Below, one piece after another: positions 15,633 through 24,811 of a stretch of DNA of 28,471 nt (position 1 is the first letter of the stretch; every line of letters begins with the position of its first letter). The position numbers and the translations under genes are program-made. This DNA comes from Firmicutes bacterium UBA4996. Its GTDB lineage: Bacteria > Bacillota > Limnochordia > Darwinibacteriales > Darwinibacteriaceae. The stretch is taken from contig DGYW01000002.1 in NCBI GenBank assembly GCA_002396805.1, positions 1 through 28,471 on the forward strand, in the 5' to 3' direction. The notes beneath the pieces were generated by a model. That model saw only the letters and a program-made list of their open reading frames with translations. It made no database searches and was not told where the DNA came from.

Positions 15633-17405
15633 TTAGCTAACATACCACTGGGCCTGAGCTTCATACATTTCTTGATACTTTCCGCCACCTCTGACCAGCT
15701 CATCATGGGTACCAATGGCCACAATTTCCCCTTGATCCATAACCACAATGCGATCAGCCACCCTGGCAGATCCCAGGCGATGGGTAACTAAAATTGCGGT
15801 TTTCCCCCGAGACATTTCTTCAAACTGACGATAGATCCTTGTCTCTTCTAAAGGATCAATGGCTGCGGTTGGTTCATCAAGGACAATCAGATCATGCTGA
15901 CGAAAAAATCCTCTAGCAATAGCCACCCTTTGCCATTGTCCACCAGAAAGATCCACCCCGTCAAATTCCCGGGACAACATTGTATTTAAACCCTTAGGGA
16001 AAGTAACTTTATCTAAGGGCACGTCTGCTTTGTCTAACGCCTCCGTAAGTCGATCTTTCTTACCGTGCTCTAGATCACTAATGGTCACGTTTTCCTCCAA
16101 AGTCATTTGATAACGTTGAAACTTTTGGAACACACCGGAGATTCCTTTAAATAATGCTTCAGCGGCTATCTCTTTCGTATTATGTTCGCCGATGAAGACA
16201 TCCCCTTCAGTTGGTAAGTAAAGCCCCGTTAAAAGCCGTACTAAAGTGCTCTTTCCTGCTCCGTTATGGCCTACAATGGCCAAAGTCTCCCCTGGATGTA
16301 GCTGGAGGTTGACATTACGCACACTAGGCTCTGTGGCCCCAGGATAAGTGAAAGAAGCGTTCTTCACCAACACTCCCTCACCAGGGTTCACCTCTACAAA
16401 CTTGCCTACCCTTTCGGGACGTTCTAAAAAGTTTAGGAAGTTCCGTACAGTTCCCATGTTCTTACTTATGGAGCCAAAGTGGCGAACGATGACTTCTTCC
16501 GCGATATTAAACATCATGCCGATTGAGGCAAAGACTGCAGCAAAACCCCCAACACTAATCTCACCTTGTAATAAGGCGGTGATTAATAAGTACAACACCC
16601 CTCCGTAACCTGCCAAGGTAATCAACTGCATACCCAACTCTAATAGCCCCGTACGAAACTCTGCAGTCCAACGCTTAGCCTGCAAAGCATTGAGAACCGA
16701 AAAGTACAAATCTCGAAAGTAGGCGTAGGCACCTAACTGCCTCGTTTCTTTAAAGTATTCCCGGTCACAGAGGCAACGCTCATAATAGTCAAACTCACGC
16801 CTTAGGGGAGCTGATTCATCCTCTAACTTGGCATAAACGGCACTCCGAACAAGCTGTGTAATGGCCACCGGTACGTAAATTAATAAAACACTTAGGGCTA
16901 AGATAGGTTTTAGTGTATACAGATACCACCCCATAAATAGAAAATAGGGTGTATAGAACATGAAAACCATATTACCAATCAAAGTAAGATAAAGACTGTT
17001 AACTGCCCCTTCATTAGCTTTATTAATCTCATCTAAAAAGTCGGGATGTTCAAAGGCGATGGGATCTATCCGAGTTGCCTTTGCGTGAGTGCGCACCCCA
17101 AGATGCCCCCGCATTCTTTCAATTACTTCTTGCGCAATGAAATTGTGGACACCGTTTATTATTTCCTTTAAGATGATCACGCCACCCAAAAACGCTAAGG
17201 ACCAATACACTGCATGTACTTGCCACTGTCCCCCAACCACAGCACTCACTGCGTCAAAAAAACGTTGAAAGGCGAAAGTGGTTACAGCGTGGAACAAACC
17301 GTGAACAATCCCCAAAAGGGAATAAACAAAAAACAAGCCCGGAATAGCTGCCCAAATTAGCTTGATTAACCGGCGGTAAACCCCGATTGGAGAAAGTTTT
17401 TTCAA
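15633..17405 (-). CDS. ABC exporter half-transporter (permease-ATPase), second of pair
   Basis: This 590-residue protein has an N-terminal six-helix exporter domain (about residues 1-325) and a C-terminal ATPase. Motifs are Walker A GHNGAGKST, Q-loop VFQKFQRY, signature LSGGQWQRVAIARG, Walker B LIVLDEPTAAID and the H-loop THR. All catalytic residues including the Walker-B-adjacent Glu are intact. It starts with TTG at 17405, overlapping the stop of the preceding half-transporter (TTGA), with a GGGGGTGG ribosome site. Together they most likely form a heterodimer. Substrate is unknown; such pairs export lipids, peptides or drugs. No peptidase or substrate-binding domain is seen. Confidence 0.93.
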   Translation of the reverse strand: MKKLSPIGVYRRLIKLIWAAIPGLFFVYSLLGIVHGLFHAVTTFAFQRFFDAVSAVVGGQWQVHAVYWSLAFLGGVIILKEIINGVHNFIAQEVIERMRGHLGVRTHAKATRIDPIAFEHPDFLDEINKANEGAVNSLYLTLIGNMVFMFYTPYFLFMGWYLYTLKPILALSVLLIYVPVAITQLVRSAVYAKLEDESAPLRREFDYYERCLCDREYFKETRQLGAYAYFRDLYFSVLNALQAKRWTAEFRTGLLELGMQLITLAGYGGVLYLLITALLQGEISVGGFAAVFASIGMMFNIAEEVIVRHFGSISKNMGTVRNFLNFLERPERVGKFVEVNPGEGVLVKNASFTYPGATEPSVRNVNLQLHPGETLAIVGHNGAGKSTLVRLLTGLYLPTEGDVFIGEHNTKEIAAEALFKGISGVFQKFQRYQMTLEENVTISDLEHGKKDRLTEALDKADVPLDKVTFPKGLNTMLSREFDGVDLSGGQWQRVAIARGFFRQHDLIVLDEPTAAIDPLEETRIYRQFEEMSRGKTAILVTHRLGSARVADRIVVMDQGEIVAIGTHDELVRGGGKYQEMYEAQAQWYVS

Positions 17406-19195
17406 CTATACCACCCCCGTTGACTCTCGTACATATCCGCATAAATTCCATTTAAGGACATAAGTTCGTCATGACTACCTTGTTCGGCAAGCCTGCCTTG
17501 GTCAATGACAAAGATCTGATCTGCTAGTTTTGTGGAACCTAAGCGATGACTGATAAAAATGGTGGTCTTGTCTTGACTGATCTGTTCAAAGTGTTCGTAG
17601 AGACGACTTTCAGAGAGGGGATCCAAAGCGGCAGTTGGTTCATCTAGAATCCTAAAGGGCGCCTGGTTATAAACCGCGCGAGCCATAGCCACCCGCTGCC
17701 ATTCTCCACCTGATAGGTCCTGGCCCCCTTCCTTGATTTTTCCTAAAGGAGTATCTATGCCTTGGGGCAACCTAGCAATCACATCCACAAGGTCTAATTC
17801 AGCAGCCGCACTTTGAACGCTCACCCCATTAGTCAACTTTCGAGGGTTGCCAAGTGCGATGTTCTGCCCAAGGGAAATATAATAACGGGCAAAGTCTTGG
17901 TAAACCACATTAAAAAATGCTTTAAGATCCCCTTGAGAATACTCCCGAAGGCTACGACCATTGAGCAAAATCTCGCCTGAGTAATTGTCATAGAGACCAG
18001 TCATTAACTTGGTAATGGTAGTCTTGCCAGCACCATTGGAACCTACAAAGGAATAGTGACCACCTGGCTCGATTGTGAAGGAAATTTGATCTAAAATCAG
18101 TTTTTCTGTACCGGGATAACTGAAGCTTACATTAACAAACTCTAAGGACTCGAAAACGGGCCGCGGCATACTCGGCAGATCTTGAGCATCACAGCTCTCT
18201 TCTAACGCTACGAAATTGGTTAAATCTCTCATATACTCCTTGCTTTTAGCCAATTGATCCATAGAACCGACAAACTGCCAAGACATGAGATCTACCAAAC
18301 CAAAGGTAGCATTCACGAGAGCGATAAACATACCGATACTAATTACCCCAGACAGCACCGGTTGCAGCAAGATGCCTACAACGAGTACCGAAGTGAGCGC
18401 GGTCATACTAGAGCCCAGCTTCATTCGGATAAACCATTTTTTCCTAGTTGCATATTCTTTAATGCGAGCCGCTTCGTAATGCTTGTGCCAAGTCTCGTTA
18501 AGCTGATGCCCATAACCAAAAAGCGAACGCTCCTCAACACTTTCCCGTCCCAAAAGCACATTGCTAAAATACTGATATTTCCGCCGAAACTTAGAGACTT
18601 CTCGATTCACCTCATAAGAAGCTCGTCCGCTTTTCATCCCTAAGGAAAACAAGGGGATAGAAAAAGCAAGAACTAAGAGAGCAGCCCACCAAGCCTGTTG
18701 TAGCAAAATCATTAGCAAACCAACGATTCGAAGGATATTGCTAGCCATGATCATTGAATTGCTGAATCCAGTCATGATCTGGTCTTCTGCCCCACCGGCC
18801 ACACGAGTAATTAAGTCCCAGGTATCAGGATTTTCAATGTGATGATAGGCTAGATGCGTTCTTTTTTCAGTTACTGAAGTGCGAAACTGAGCCTCAAGTC
18901 CCATGCGTAGCCTGGTGTTGGCAAAACCCATTAAGCGCCATAGAATCCAACCATAAGCAATCAAGCCTAAGAGGGCTAAGATCACTGGATAGATTTCTTT
19001 AAGGCCCATGGAGCCCTGATAAATCTGCAAAGCACCATCAATAAACCTAGCTGTCACCACCACTTGCATAGTGGGAATTATGCCAACCAAAGCATATTGC
19101 AGGGCTAAAAAGCTGGTCGCGCCAGGGTTACAACGAAAAGGGATCCGCACAAGATCCCCTAAACCGTACTGGCGTTTTTCCAACCTAATTAACAC
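17402..19195 (-). CDS. ABC exporter half-transporter (permease-ATPase), first of pair
   Basis: This 597-residue protein is built like its partner: six-helix domain, then ATPase with Walker A GSNGAGKTT, Q-loop VYQDFARYY, signature LSGGEWQRVAMARA, Walker B FRILDEPTAALD and H-loop SHR. Both ATPases look catalytically complete, unlike many heterodimeric exporters in which one site is degenerate. GTG 19195 overlaps the end of the MFS gene; AGGAGG lies within the last codons of that gene, so translation is coupled. The last residues (ESQRGWYS) resemble the end of the partner (EAQAQWYVS), in line with an old gene duplication. Confidence 0.93.
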   Translation of the reverse strand: MLIRLEKRQYGLGDLVRIPFRCNPGATSFLALQYALVGIIPTMQVVVTARFIDGALQIYQGSMGLKEIYPVILALLGLIAYGWILWRLMGFANTRLRMGLEAQFRTSVTEKRTHLAYHHIENPDTWDLITRVAGGAEDQIMTGFSNSMIMASNILRIVGLLMILLQQAWWAALLVLAFSIPLFSLGMKSGRASYEVNREVSKFRRKYQYFSNVLLGRESVEERSLFGYGHQLNETWHKHYEAARIKEYATRKKWFIRMKLGSSMTALTSVLVVGILLQPVLSGVISIGMFIALVNATFGLVDLMSWQFVGSMDQLAKSKEYMRDLTNFVALEESCDAQDLPSMPRPVFESLEFVNVSFSYPGTEKLILDQISFTIEPGGHYSFVGSNGAGKTTITKLMTGLYDNYSGEILLNGRSLREYSQGDLKAFFNVVYQDFARYYISLGQNIALGNPRKLTNGVSVQSAAAELDLVDVIARLPQGIDTPLGKIKEGGQDLSGGEWQRVAMARAVYNQAPFRILDEPTAALDPLSESRLYEHFEQISQDKTTIFISHRLGSTKLADQIFVIDQGRLAEQGSHDELMSLNGIYADMYESQRGWYS

Positions 19196-20511
19196 TCGCT
19201 TTGCACCTCCTGAACATACATAGTCTTAATATCCTTGGACGTTCCCATGGCTACAGCTAAAAGACTAGTCACTAAACCACTAAATAGTAAGATATAAAAG
19301 GGAGAAATCTGGTCCACTAATACACCTGCAAGAGCCATTGAAATGGGCACGAGCATTTGCACCATGCTATCCAAAAGACCATACACCCGGCCCCGGTAAT
19401 GATCAGGCACAGTCTCTTGGAGCATCACTTGAAAGGGAACGTTAACCAAAATATTAAATAGCCCAATGAGAAACATTGGTGTCGCTAAGGCGATTAACAT
19501 AGTCAACTGATTGAGGGATTCGTGAATTAGTGGCAAAGCCAAGAACCCCATTATAGAACCAATTACGCCTTGGGCCATAATGCCCACAGTCAAGAGGCGA
19601 TCCTTGGCAAATCGCTCTGTCAAAAAACCAATGGCTAGAGTGCCCACCAAGAAACCCACAGGTAAAGCTGATTGGGCAATACCGAAATGTTGGGCCTCCA
19701 TTCTTAAGATCTCTTTCCCTACATAGGGGAACAGCACCCCGCCCATTGGAGCACCTAAAAAGTTCAGGGCAACGGCGAAAAGAATGAGCGTGCGCAAACC
19801 AGCGTTACTCCAAATGTAGATGAATCCTTCCTTCAGACTAGTGACAAACTGCTTGCCCCCACTTTGCTTCGGGCCACCGTTGTCCACCCTTTCCACTTGG
19901 GGAAAACGAATGAACATTTCGGAAAAAGCTGATAGCAAGAAAGAGACTCCGTTGATGACAAAAACCCCTAGGTACCCTGTGGTTCCCAAGAGTAGGGCAC
20001 CAATAACCGGTCCAATAATCATAGTAGCGCTTCTCGAAAAATTGTTGAGCGCATTAGCTTTTACTAGTTCTTCCTTCTTTACCAAACCTGGAATAGTCGC
20101 GGAGATCGCAGGTCCGAACAGTACTCCGCAGAGAGCTGAGATTGTGGTCCCTACATAAAGAATTGGCAAGCTGAGCAAGCCTGCGTGGAAAACCCAAGCC
20201 ATCCCAAGAGAAATCAAGCCTCTGGCAATGTCCATAGACACCACAATGGTCTTTCGATCCCACAAATCGGCTAATACTCCAGAAAAAGGGGCTAAGAGTA
20301 CGCCTGGAATCGAAGAGACAAAGAGCAATGTACCCAGAGCCGCACCGGAACCGGTTATATCTAAGACTAGCCAAGTGAGGGCAAAATAAAGGATGCCGTC
20401 GCCAACCTGGGAGACTAGCCGGCCCCAAAATAACAAACCATAGTCACGGTTAATGAATATACGTTGCCAAAATGTTTGTTTTTCTGCTGTTGTCATCTCC
20501 ATCATTCCCAT
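19189..20511 (-). CDS. Major facilitator superfamily exporter
   Basis: This 440-residue protein has the 12-helix MFS pattern of the drug/enterobactin-exporter type. It starts with FWQRIFINRDYGLLFWGRLVSQVGDGILYFAL and has the loop motif GVLADLWDRKTIV between helices 2 and 3. It resembles macrolide-efflux (MefA-like) and other multidrug exporters; substrate is not readable. ATG 20511 is the outermost start, but the ribosome site is weak, and ATG at 20496 (MTTAEKQ) could be used instead. It is first in an overlapping MFS-ABC-ABC set, which suggests a joint export function. Confidence 0.88.
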   Translation of the reverse strand: MGMMEMTTAEKQTFWQRIFINRDYGLLFWGRLVSQVGDGILYFALTWLVLDITGSGAALGTLLFVSSIPGVLLAPFSGVLADLWDRKTIVVSMDIARGLISLGMAWVFHAGLLSLPILYVGTTISALCGVLFGPAISATIPGLVKKEELVKANALNNFSRSATMIIGPVIGALLLGTTGYLGVFVINGVSFLLSAFSEMFIRFPQVERVDNGGPKQSGGKQFVTSLKEGFIYIWSNAGLRTLILFAVALNFLGAPMGGVLFPYVGKEILRMEAQHFGIAQSALPVGFLVGTLAIGFLTERFAKDRLLTVGIMAQGVIGSIMGFLALPLIHESLNQLTMLIALATPMFLIGLFNILVNVPFQVMLQETVPDHYRGRVYGLLDSMVQMLVPISMALAGVLVDQISPFYILLFSGLVTSLLAVAMGTSKDIKTMYVQEVQSEC

Positions 20512-20598
20512 CTAGTTGATCTTGACCTAAGTTTATCAACTACGCCTATGTGCCAACAGCTTCCCTGGATGGGTAATTTCTCCGCCTGAGGTCTGATT

Positions 20599-21702
20599 TC
20601 ACAAGAAATTGCCCAATAAACGTTCCCCCAAAGTGCTATTCTCGTTTTGGTATAGATCTAATTGATCATAAAGGTATGGTACAAACTCCCTAAAGGTAGG
20701 ATACACATCTCTCCTACTTTGATAAAGCTCTAATTGTTCCACAACATAACGAATCAGATAAAAACCCCGTTCTTCGTGGCGATTGATTAGATTTACCTCC
20801 ACTTCGGGATCGAAAAGATCCCGAGAAGCGACGACTTCTACCCCACGCAGAATCTGCTCATTCAAAAAGATGGTTACGGTGGGGTAAGCCTGGTTCTTCA
20901 TCAACCTACGTACGGGAACCAAGAGGGGGCGGAGTTTTTTAGCCCGTTCAGGATAGGCTTCTAGACTGGGGTTAACAAAGGCATGACCTAACTCATGAAC
21001 GGTGAGATGTTCTAAGGAGACTCCAGTAGGAAATTCCGGTTTTCCTTGGCTCATCCCATTTTCTCGAATAATCTGGTAAGCAATCAACTTTTTATCACGA
21101 GTCTCAACTGTGGCTCCATAACCCCCACCTGGAAACATGCTAGGGGTCATGAGTAGATGAAACTCCTCCGCGGACCAGCCAAAAAAGTCCTCCAACCAGG
21201 CGGTAATTAGATCGGAACGTAAGCCTTGCACCGTATTATCCAAAACCTCTGCCAGATATGGTTCCCATTGGGCGTAAAACTGAAGAAATTCTGATTGTTC
21301 ACCTAAATCCTTCAGAGCAAGGCGGAATTCCTCGAGTTTTTTGCGTCCTCCAGCTCGTTTTATCAGATAATCGCTGTACTCGTGAATCAACTCCAAATCT
21401 GGTAAGGGACCGAGATGGCAAATGAAAGCGGGTGGGGCATCGTAAGTGAACCCTCTCTTAGTGAGGGCTTGGGCTAGTCGTACAGCTTCATGCTCCTTGT
21501 AATCGCTAAAAAACGTTTGGATGGCCCGGAAATATTCGTTGCCCAAACCACGCGGACCATTATTCTCCATCCAGCTAGTTTGGCTCAGAACTCCTCCTAA
21601 CAATTCCAGTTCTGGCAAATAATCAGGGCTACTCGCCAAGCCCACGGAAGAACTAAGTAGCATACACAATACTACTAAGAATCCTAGTACACATCGTCCC
21701 AT
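20599..21702 (-). CDS. Secreted DUF4932-like HExxH metallopeptidase
   Basis: This 367-residue protein starts at ATG 21702, chosen because AAGGAG is placed 7 bases upstream; the open frame extends further to 21771. It has a signal peptide (basic MGR, hydrophobic to about residue 20, then Ala-Ser at a likely cleavage site). The zinc-peptidase motif HELGH is at residues 236-240, followed by AFVNPSLE. That His-Glu-x-x-His plus FVNP pattern is characteristic of DUF4932 as I remember it. The protein would be exported and act in or outside the envelope; the substrate is unknown. It is transcribed away from a c-di-AMP riboswitch gene and 88 bases upstream of the MFS operon. Confidence 0.8.
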   Translation of the reverse strand: MGRCVLGFLVVLCMLLSSSVGLASSPDYLPELELLGGVLSQTSWMENNGPRGLGNEYFRAIQTFFSDYKEHEAVRLAQALTKRGFTYDAPPAFICHLGPLPDLELIHEYSDYLIKRAGGRKKLEEFRLALKDLGEQSEFLQFYAQWEPYLAEVLDNTVQGLRSDLITAWLEDFFGWSAEEFHLLMTPSMFPGGGYGATVETRDKKLIAYQIIRENGMSQGKPEFPTGVSLEHLTVHELGHAFVNPSLEAYPERAKKLRPLLVPVRRLMKNQAYPTVTIFLNEQILRGVEVVASRDLFDPEVEVNLINRHEERGFYLIRYVVEQLELYQSRRDVYPTFREFVPYLYDQLDLYQNENSTLGERLLGNFL

Positions 21703-21918
21703 CGAAAAACTCCTTCCGTTATAAAAAACTCTTCGAAAAACAACAAATGTTTTACGCACAGTTTGCAACAATGATACTTCGTGCTAAGGTTGTTTATTCT
21801 TCTTTTCCTAGATTTTAAGGCTCCCTTTGACGTAATTCGCACTTTGAGTTCCTCAAGCAAGAAGTATTGTGAAAAGCAAAACCGAGAATCGACGAATTGG
21901 TAATGGTTACTAAAAACA
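21703..21918. other. Intergenic stretch without identifiable gene
   Basis: Between the metallopeptidase start and the riboswitch promoter I find no gene and no confident minus-strand promoter. AT-rich stretches near 21720-21760 are the only candidates. Confidence 0.5.
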
Positions 21919-21947
21919 TTGACAATGATTCTCAAAGATGTTACTAT
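21919..21947 (+). promoter_or_regulatory. Promoter of the c-di-AMP riboswitch transcript
   Basis: A perfect TTGACA (21919-21924) and TACTAT (21942-21947) are spaced 17 bases apart, directly before the riboswitch. Confidence 0.8.
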
Positions 21948-21957
21948 ATAGATGAAA

Positions 21958-22069
21958 TCTCCGAAGACCGTATAGGGAGTGGGGGACCCAATCTTTTGGG
22001 GTGAATCTTGTTTACAAGTAGGGCGACTTGGGCGTCCGAACCCGTCAGCTAACCTCACAGGAGTACACC
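21958..22069 (+). ncRNA. Cyclic di-AMP riboswitch (ydaO/yuaA type)
   Basis: The conserved blocks of the ydaO motif occur in order on the plus strand: GGGGGACCCA (21981-21990), TTGGGGTGAAT (21996-22006), GTAGGGC (22018-22024), and CCGAACCCGTCAGCTAACCTC (22036-22056, split around a conserved CCGTCAGCTAACC core). The class senses the second messenger cyclic di-AMP and usually turns expression off when ligand is bound, often for osmolyte, potassium and wall-related genes. The expression platform is the terminator hairpin that follows. Confidence 0.95.
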
Positions 22070-22118
22070 AAGCGCTGGTACTTGCAAATAATATTTGCAA
22101 GTAAACGCGCTTTTTGTT
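22070..22118 (+). terminator. Riboswitch expression platform terminator
   Basis: AAGCGC (22070-22075) pairs with GCGCTT (22107-22112), and inside it TACTTGCAAAT (22079-22089) pairs perfectly with ATTTGCAAGTA (22093-22103). A T run follows. Its 5' edge abuts the aptamer's 3' end, as needed for ligand control. Confidence 0.85.
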
Positions 22119-22154
22119 TTCTCAAATCTTGAGTAATGGAGAGGAGATTTGTCA

Positions 22155-22322
22155 ATGAAAAAGAACCTAGTGCTCCAGAACAATGTGCCCGTTGTCAAAG
22201 TAATAAATAATTCCAATCGCCAAGTGCAAAAATATCTCGCTTTAGAAAGCCATCCGCGTCAGAAGCAACTAAATGATTCCACTTACAACTTTGCACCATC
22301 TGTTATTGCTATGATGTTCTAG
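22155..22322 (+). CDS. Riboswitch-controlled small protein, 55 aa, unknown
   Basis: ATG 22155 is preceded by GGAGAGGAG with 8 bases of spacing; TAG is at 22320-22322. The product starts MKKNLVLQNNVPVVKVINNSN, continues RQVQKYLALESHPRQKQLNDS and ends with NFAPSVIAMMF. It has no clear transmembrane segment or signal peptide, is basic and rich in Asn/Gln, and has no recognised motif. It is the only gene between the c-di-AMP riboswitch and the next terminator (16 bases after its stop), so it is the sole apparent target. The ribosome site, riboswitch and terminator argue that it is real; function is unknown. Confidence 0.75.
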   Translation: MKKNLVLQNNVPVVKVINNSNRQVQKYLALESHPRQKQLNDSTYNFAPSVIAMMF

Positions 22323-22337
22323 ATGGCCTTCAACTAA

Positions 22338-22367
22338 GTCCCAGGGCAAATGCTCTGGGGCTTTTTT
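22338..22367 (+). terminator. Intrinsic terminator of the small riboswitch gene
   Basis: GTCCCAGGGC (22338-22347) pairs with GCTCTGGGGC (22352-22361, with two G-U pairs) and six T residues follow. Confidence 0.9.
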
Positions 22368-22376
22368 CTATTTTGT

Positions 22377-24794
22377 TTACTGGCTACCAGTTAAGTATCG
22401 CACTGCTCGCCAGTAATTCCTGTTAGCCCAGGCGATCAGACCCTGAACCACATTGTCAGAAATCATACCGTCGCTCAGCGGCACAACCGAGCGGAGGGGC
22501 ATCTCTAAAATCGTACTCCAAGCCATTTGCCAAAGTGGATCCTGTTCATCTTCAACACCAATCATCTTCCCCAATTGTCCCTTAACGACTTTAGCCACTA
22601 TACGACCGATCCAGGTTACTTGCAGATCTTCAATGGTAGAATTACCGTGAAAAGGTCTTCCGGATTGCTCTTCCTCCGGTAGTCCCTGCCCAAATATTGC
22701 TATAAACTCTCCCTTAGTAAGGCGCGCATCCCCCGTTGACAGATTATAGTAGGCTGGAGCAATCTCGCGGTAGTCCGGCACCTGCACATGGGGCTTAGAT
22801 GATTCAACTTCCACTGTTTCTTGTAAATGTAGGTCCCGGGAGGAGGAACCCACACTAATTTGATACTGCCCCGACTCCACATGCCAATCTTCGAGCAACA
22901 CATTGTAATAAGCAAAGGAGCTATAGTCCAAAACGAATTCTAGCACCTTACTTTCACCTGGTTCTAGCCAGACTTTACGAAAGCCTCGCAACTCCTTGGG
23001 CGCCCTAAATAGTGGAGACTCTGTCTTCCCCACATAGAGCTGCACAATTTCAGCACCCGCCGTCTCCCCGATGTTCTTGACTGTACAGTGTACCGTCAAG
23101 GGAGTTGCATCAAGAAAACTGCGAGAAGATACCTTCAGGTCACTGTAGCTAAACTTAGTGTAGCTAAGACCATACCCAAAGGGGAAGAGTACTTCTTTTT
23201 TTGCTGCATCGTAATAGCGATAACCAACAAAAATACTCTCCCGATACTCCGTTCGAGCCCGATCATAGGCGAAAAACTCATTGGCCAGATGATGTTCTAG
23301 TTCTATGGGATAGCTCTCCGCCAATTTCCCTGAGGGATTCACTTGTCCAAAGAGCAGATCAACAACCGCGCTAGCTCCAGCCTGGCCCCCCAGATAAGTG
23401 TGTAAGATTCCTTTTACTCCATCAAGCCAAGGCATGGTTACGGGAGCACCGCCCGAGAGCACTACGACAATATTGGAATTAACTTCGCTAACACGTCTGA
23501 TCAATTCGTTGTGGGCTGGTGGCAAATCCAGATGACTGCGGTCATAACCTTCCGACTCATATTGGTCTGTTAAGCCAGCTAAAACCACTACCACATCTGC
23601 CTTTTGTGCGGTAGCACAGGCTTCTGCAATTAGAGCTTCATTAACTTCATCACGATCCAAAGTGTAACCCCTGGCAAACTCATATTCCAGCTGTTGGTTA
23701 TGGAATTGTCCTAAAACAGTATCGATCTGAGTCGGATTCACTAAGGAGCTACCGCTTCCTTGATACCGTGGTGTCCGGGCAAACTCCCCGATAAGAGCCA
23801 CTTTTTGCTCTGGTCTAAGGGGCAAGATACCATCAACATTCTTGAGCAGAACCGCGGATTCTCCCGCGATCTTACGGGCTAGAGCGTGGTGTTCTGCAGC
23901 ATCAAACTCAGAGTCCACATCGTTCTGAGCCTGAGCCTTCTGCACCAGTTCAAGAACATTGCGAACCGCCTTATTTAGTTGAGACTCTTTTAAGCGCCCA
24001 GTAGCTAGATCCCTTTTAATCTGCCGGGCACTAACCCCTAACGATGCGGGCATTTCTAGATCTAAACCTGCCTTAATGCTTAAGACCGGATCGTTGACCG
24101 CTCCCCAGTCGGAGATGGTGGCACCTTCAAAGCCCCATTCCTTACGCAAAATAGAGGTCAACAGTTCGGGGTTTTCGCAACAATATACCCCATTTAACTT
24201 ATTGTAAGCGCCCATTACCGTCCAAGGTTTGCCCTCCCGAACCGCCTTTTCAAAAGCTGCCAAATAAACCTCCCGCAACGCGCGTTGATCAACAATAGAG
24301 TCATTAAGCATACGCCATCTTTCTTGATTGTTGGCCGCAAAGTGCTTGATCGACGCTCCTACCCCAACTGACTGGATACCTCGAATCCAAGCGTCAGCCA
24401 ATGCTCCAGTCAAGTAGGGATCTTCCGAAAAATACTCAAAATTACGTCCACAGAGGGGGGAGCGTTTAATATTTACCCCTGGACCCAGTACAACGGCAAC
24501 CCCTTGATGTAGGGCCTCTTGTCCTATGGCTTCACCCATGGCAAAAAGCAACTCCGGATCCCAGGAGTTCGCACTAGTTGCCGCAGGAGGAAAACAAGTA
24601 GCTGGCTCACTAATGCCAAGACCAAGATGATCCCCACTCTCAGCCTGCTTCCGTACACCATGGGGACCATCAGCCACCATTATGGAAGGAATGCTCAAAC
24701 GTGGAATTGCGGTGGTACGCCATTGATCCGCCCCCGAAACAAGAGCAGTCTTTTCATCAAAATCAAGGGAGTCAATGATTCTGTTAATATTCAT
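22377..24794 (-). CDS. GH3 family beta-glucosidase
   Basis: This 805-residue enzyme hydrolyses terminal beta-linked glucosides. It has an N-terminal TIM-barrel domain with VADGPHGVR, GRNFEYFSEDPYL, KHFAANNQE and the nucleophile Asp229 in ATISDWGAV, then an alpha/beta sandwich with YESEGYDR. A fibronectin-III-like domain (about residues 575-690) carries the LRGFRKVWLEPGE pattern. A C-terminal extra helical region of about 110 residues (KGEFIAIFGQGLP ... MPLRSVVPLSDG) is common in clostridial GH3 proteins. No signal peptide is visible, so it is probably cytoplasmic and acts on imported oligosaccharides. ATG 24794 is preferred because AAGGAGG lies 6 bases upstream; the frame extends to 24836 into the preceding gene. 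It follows the PLD gene by 17 bases. Confidence 0.94.
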   Translation of the reverse strand: MNINRIIDSLDFDEKTALVSGADQWRTTAIPRLSIPSIMVADGPHGVRKQAESGDHLGLGISEPATCFPPAATSANSWDPELLFAMGEAIGQEALHQGVAVVLGPGVNIKRSPLCGRNFEYFSEDPYLTGALADAWIRGIQSVGVGASIKHFAANNQERWRMLNDSIVDQRALREVYLAAFEKAVREGKPWTVMGAYNKLNGVYCCENPELLTSILRKEWGFEGATISDWGAVNDPVLSIKAGLDLEMPASLGVSARQIKRDLATGRLKESQLNKAVRNVLELVQKAQAQNDVDSEFDAAEHHALARKIAGESAVLLKNVDGILPLRPEQKVALIGEFARTPRYQGSGSSLVNPTQIDTVLGQFHNQQLEYEFARGYTLDRDEVNEALIAEACATAQKADVVVVLAGLTDQYESEGYDRSHLDLPPAHNELIRRVSEVNSNIVVVLSGGAPVTMPWLDGVKGILHTYLGGQAGASAVVDLLFGQVNPSGKLAESYPIELEHHLANEFFAYDRARTEYRESIFVGYRYYDAAKKEVLFPFGYGLSYTKFSYSDLKVSSRSFLDATPLTVHCTVKNIGETAGAEIVQLYVGKTESPLFRAPKELRGFRKVWLEPGESKVLEFVLDYSSFAYYNVLLEDWHVESGQYQISVGSSSRDLHLQETVEVESSKPHVQVPDYREIAPAYYNLSTGDARLTKGEFIAIFGQGLPEEEQSGRPFHGNSTIEDLQVTWIGRIVAKVVKGQLGKMIGVEDEQDPLWQMAWSTILEMPLRSVVPLSDGMISDNVVQGLIAWANRNYWRAVRYLTGSQ

Positions 24795-24811
24795 GGTAAC
24801 CTCCTTATCCA

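Noticed and set aside
21684..22100. Minus-strand ORF of 138 codons covering the c-di-AMP riboswitch
   Set aside because: The conserved riboswitch sequence on the plus strand explains the region, and the protein has no recognisable pattern.
22377..22715. C-terminal extra region of the GH3 protein as a novel domain
   Set aside because: This kind of extension is common in clostridial GH3 enzymes, so it is not unusual.
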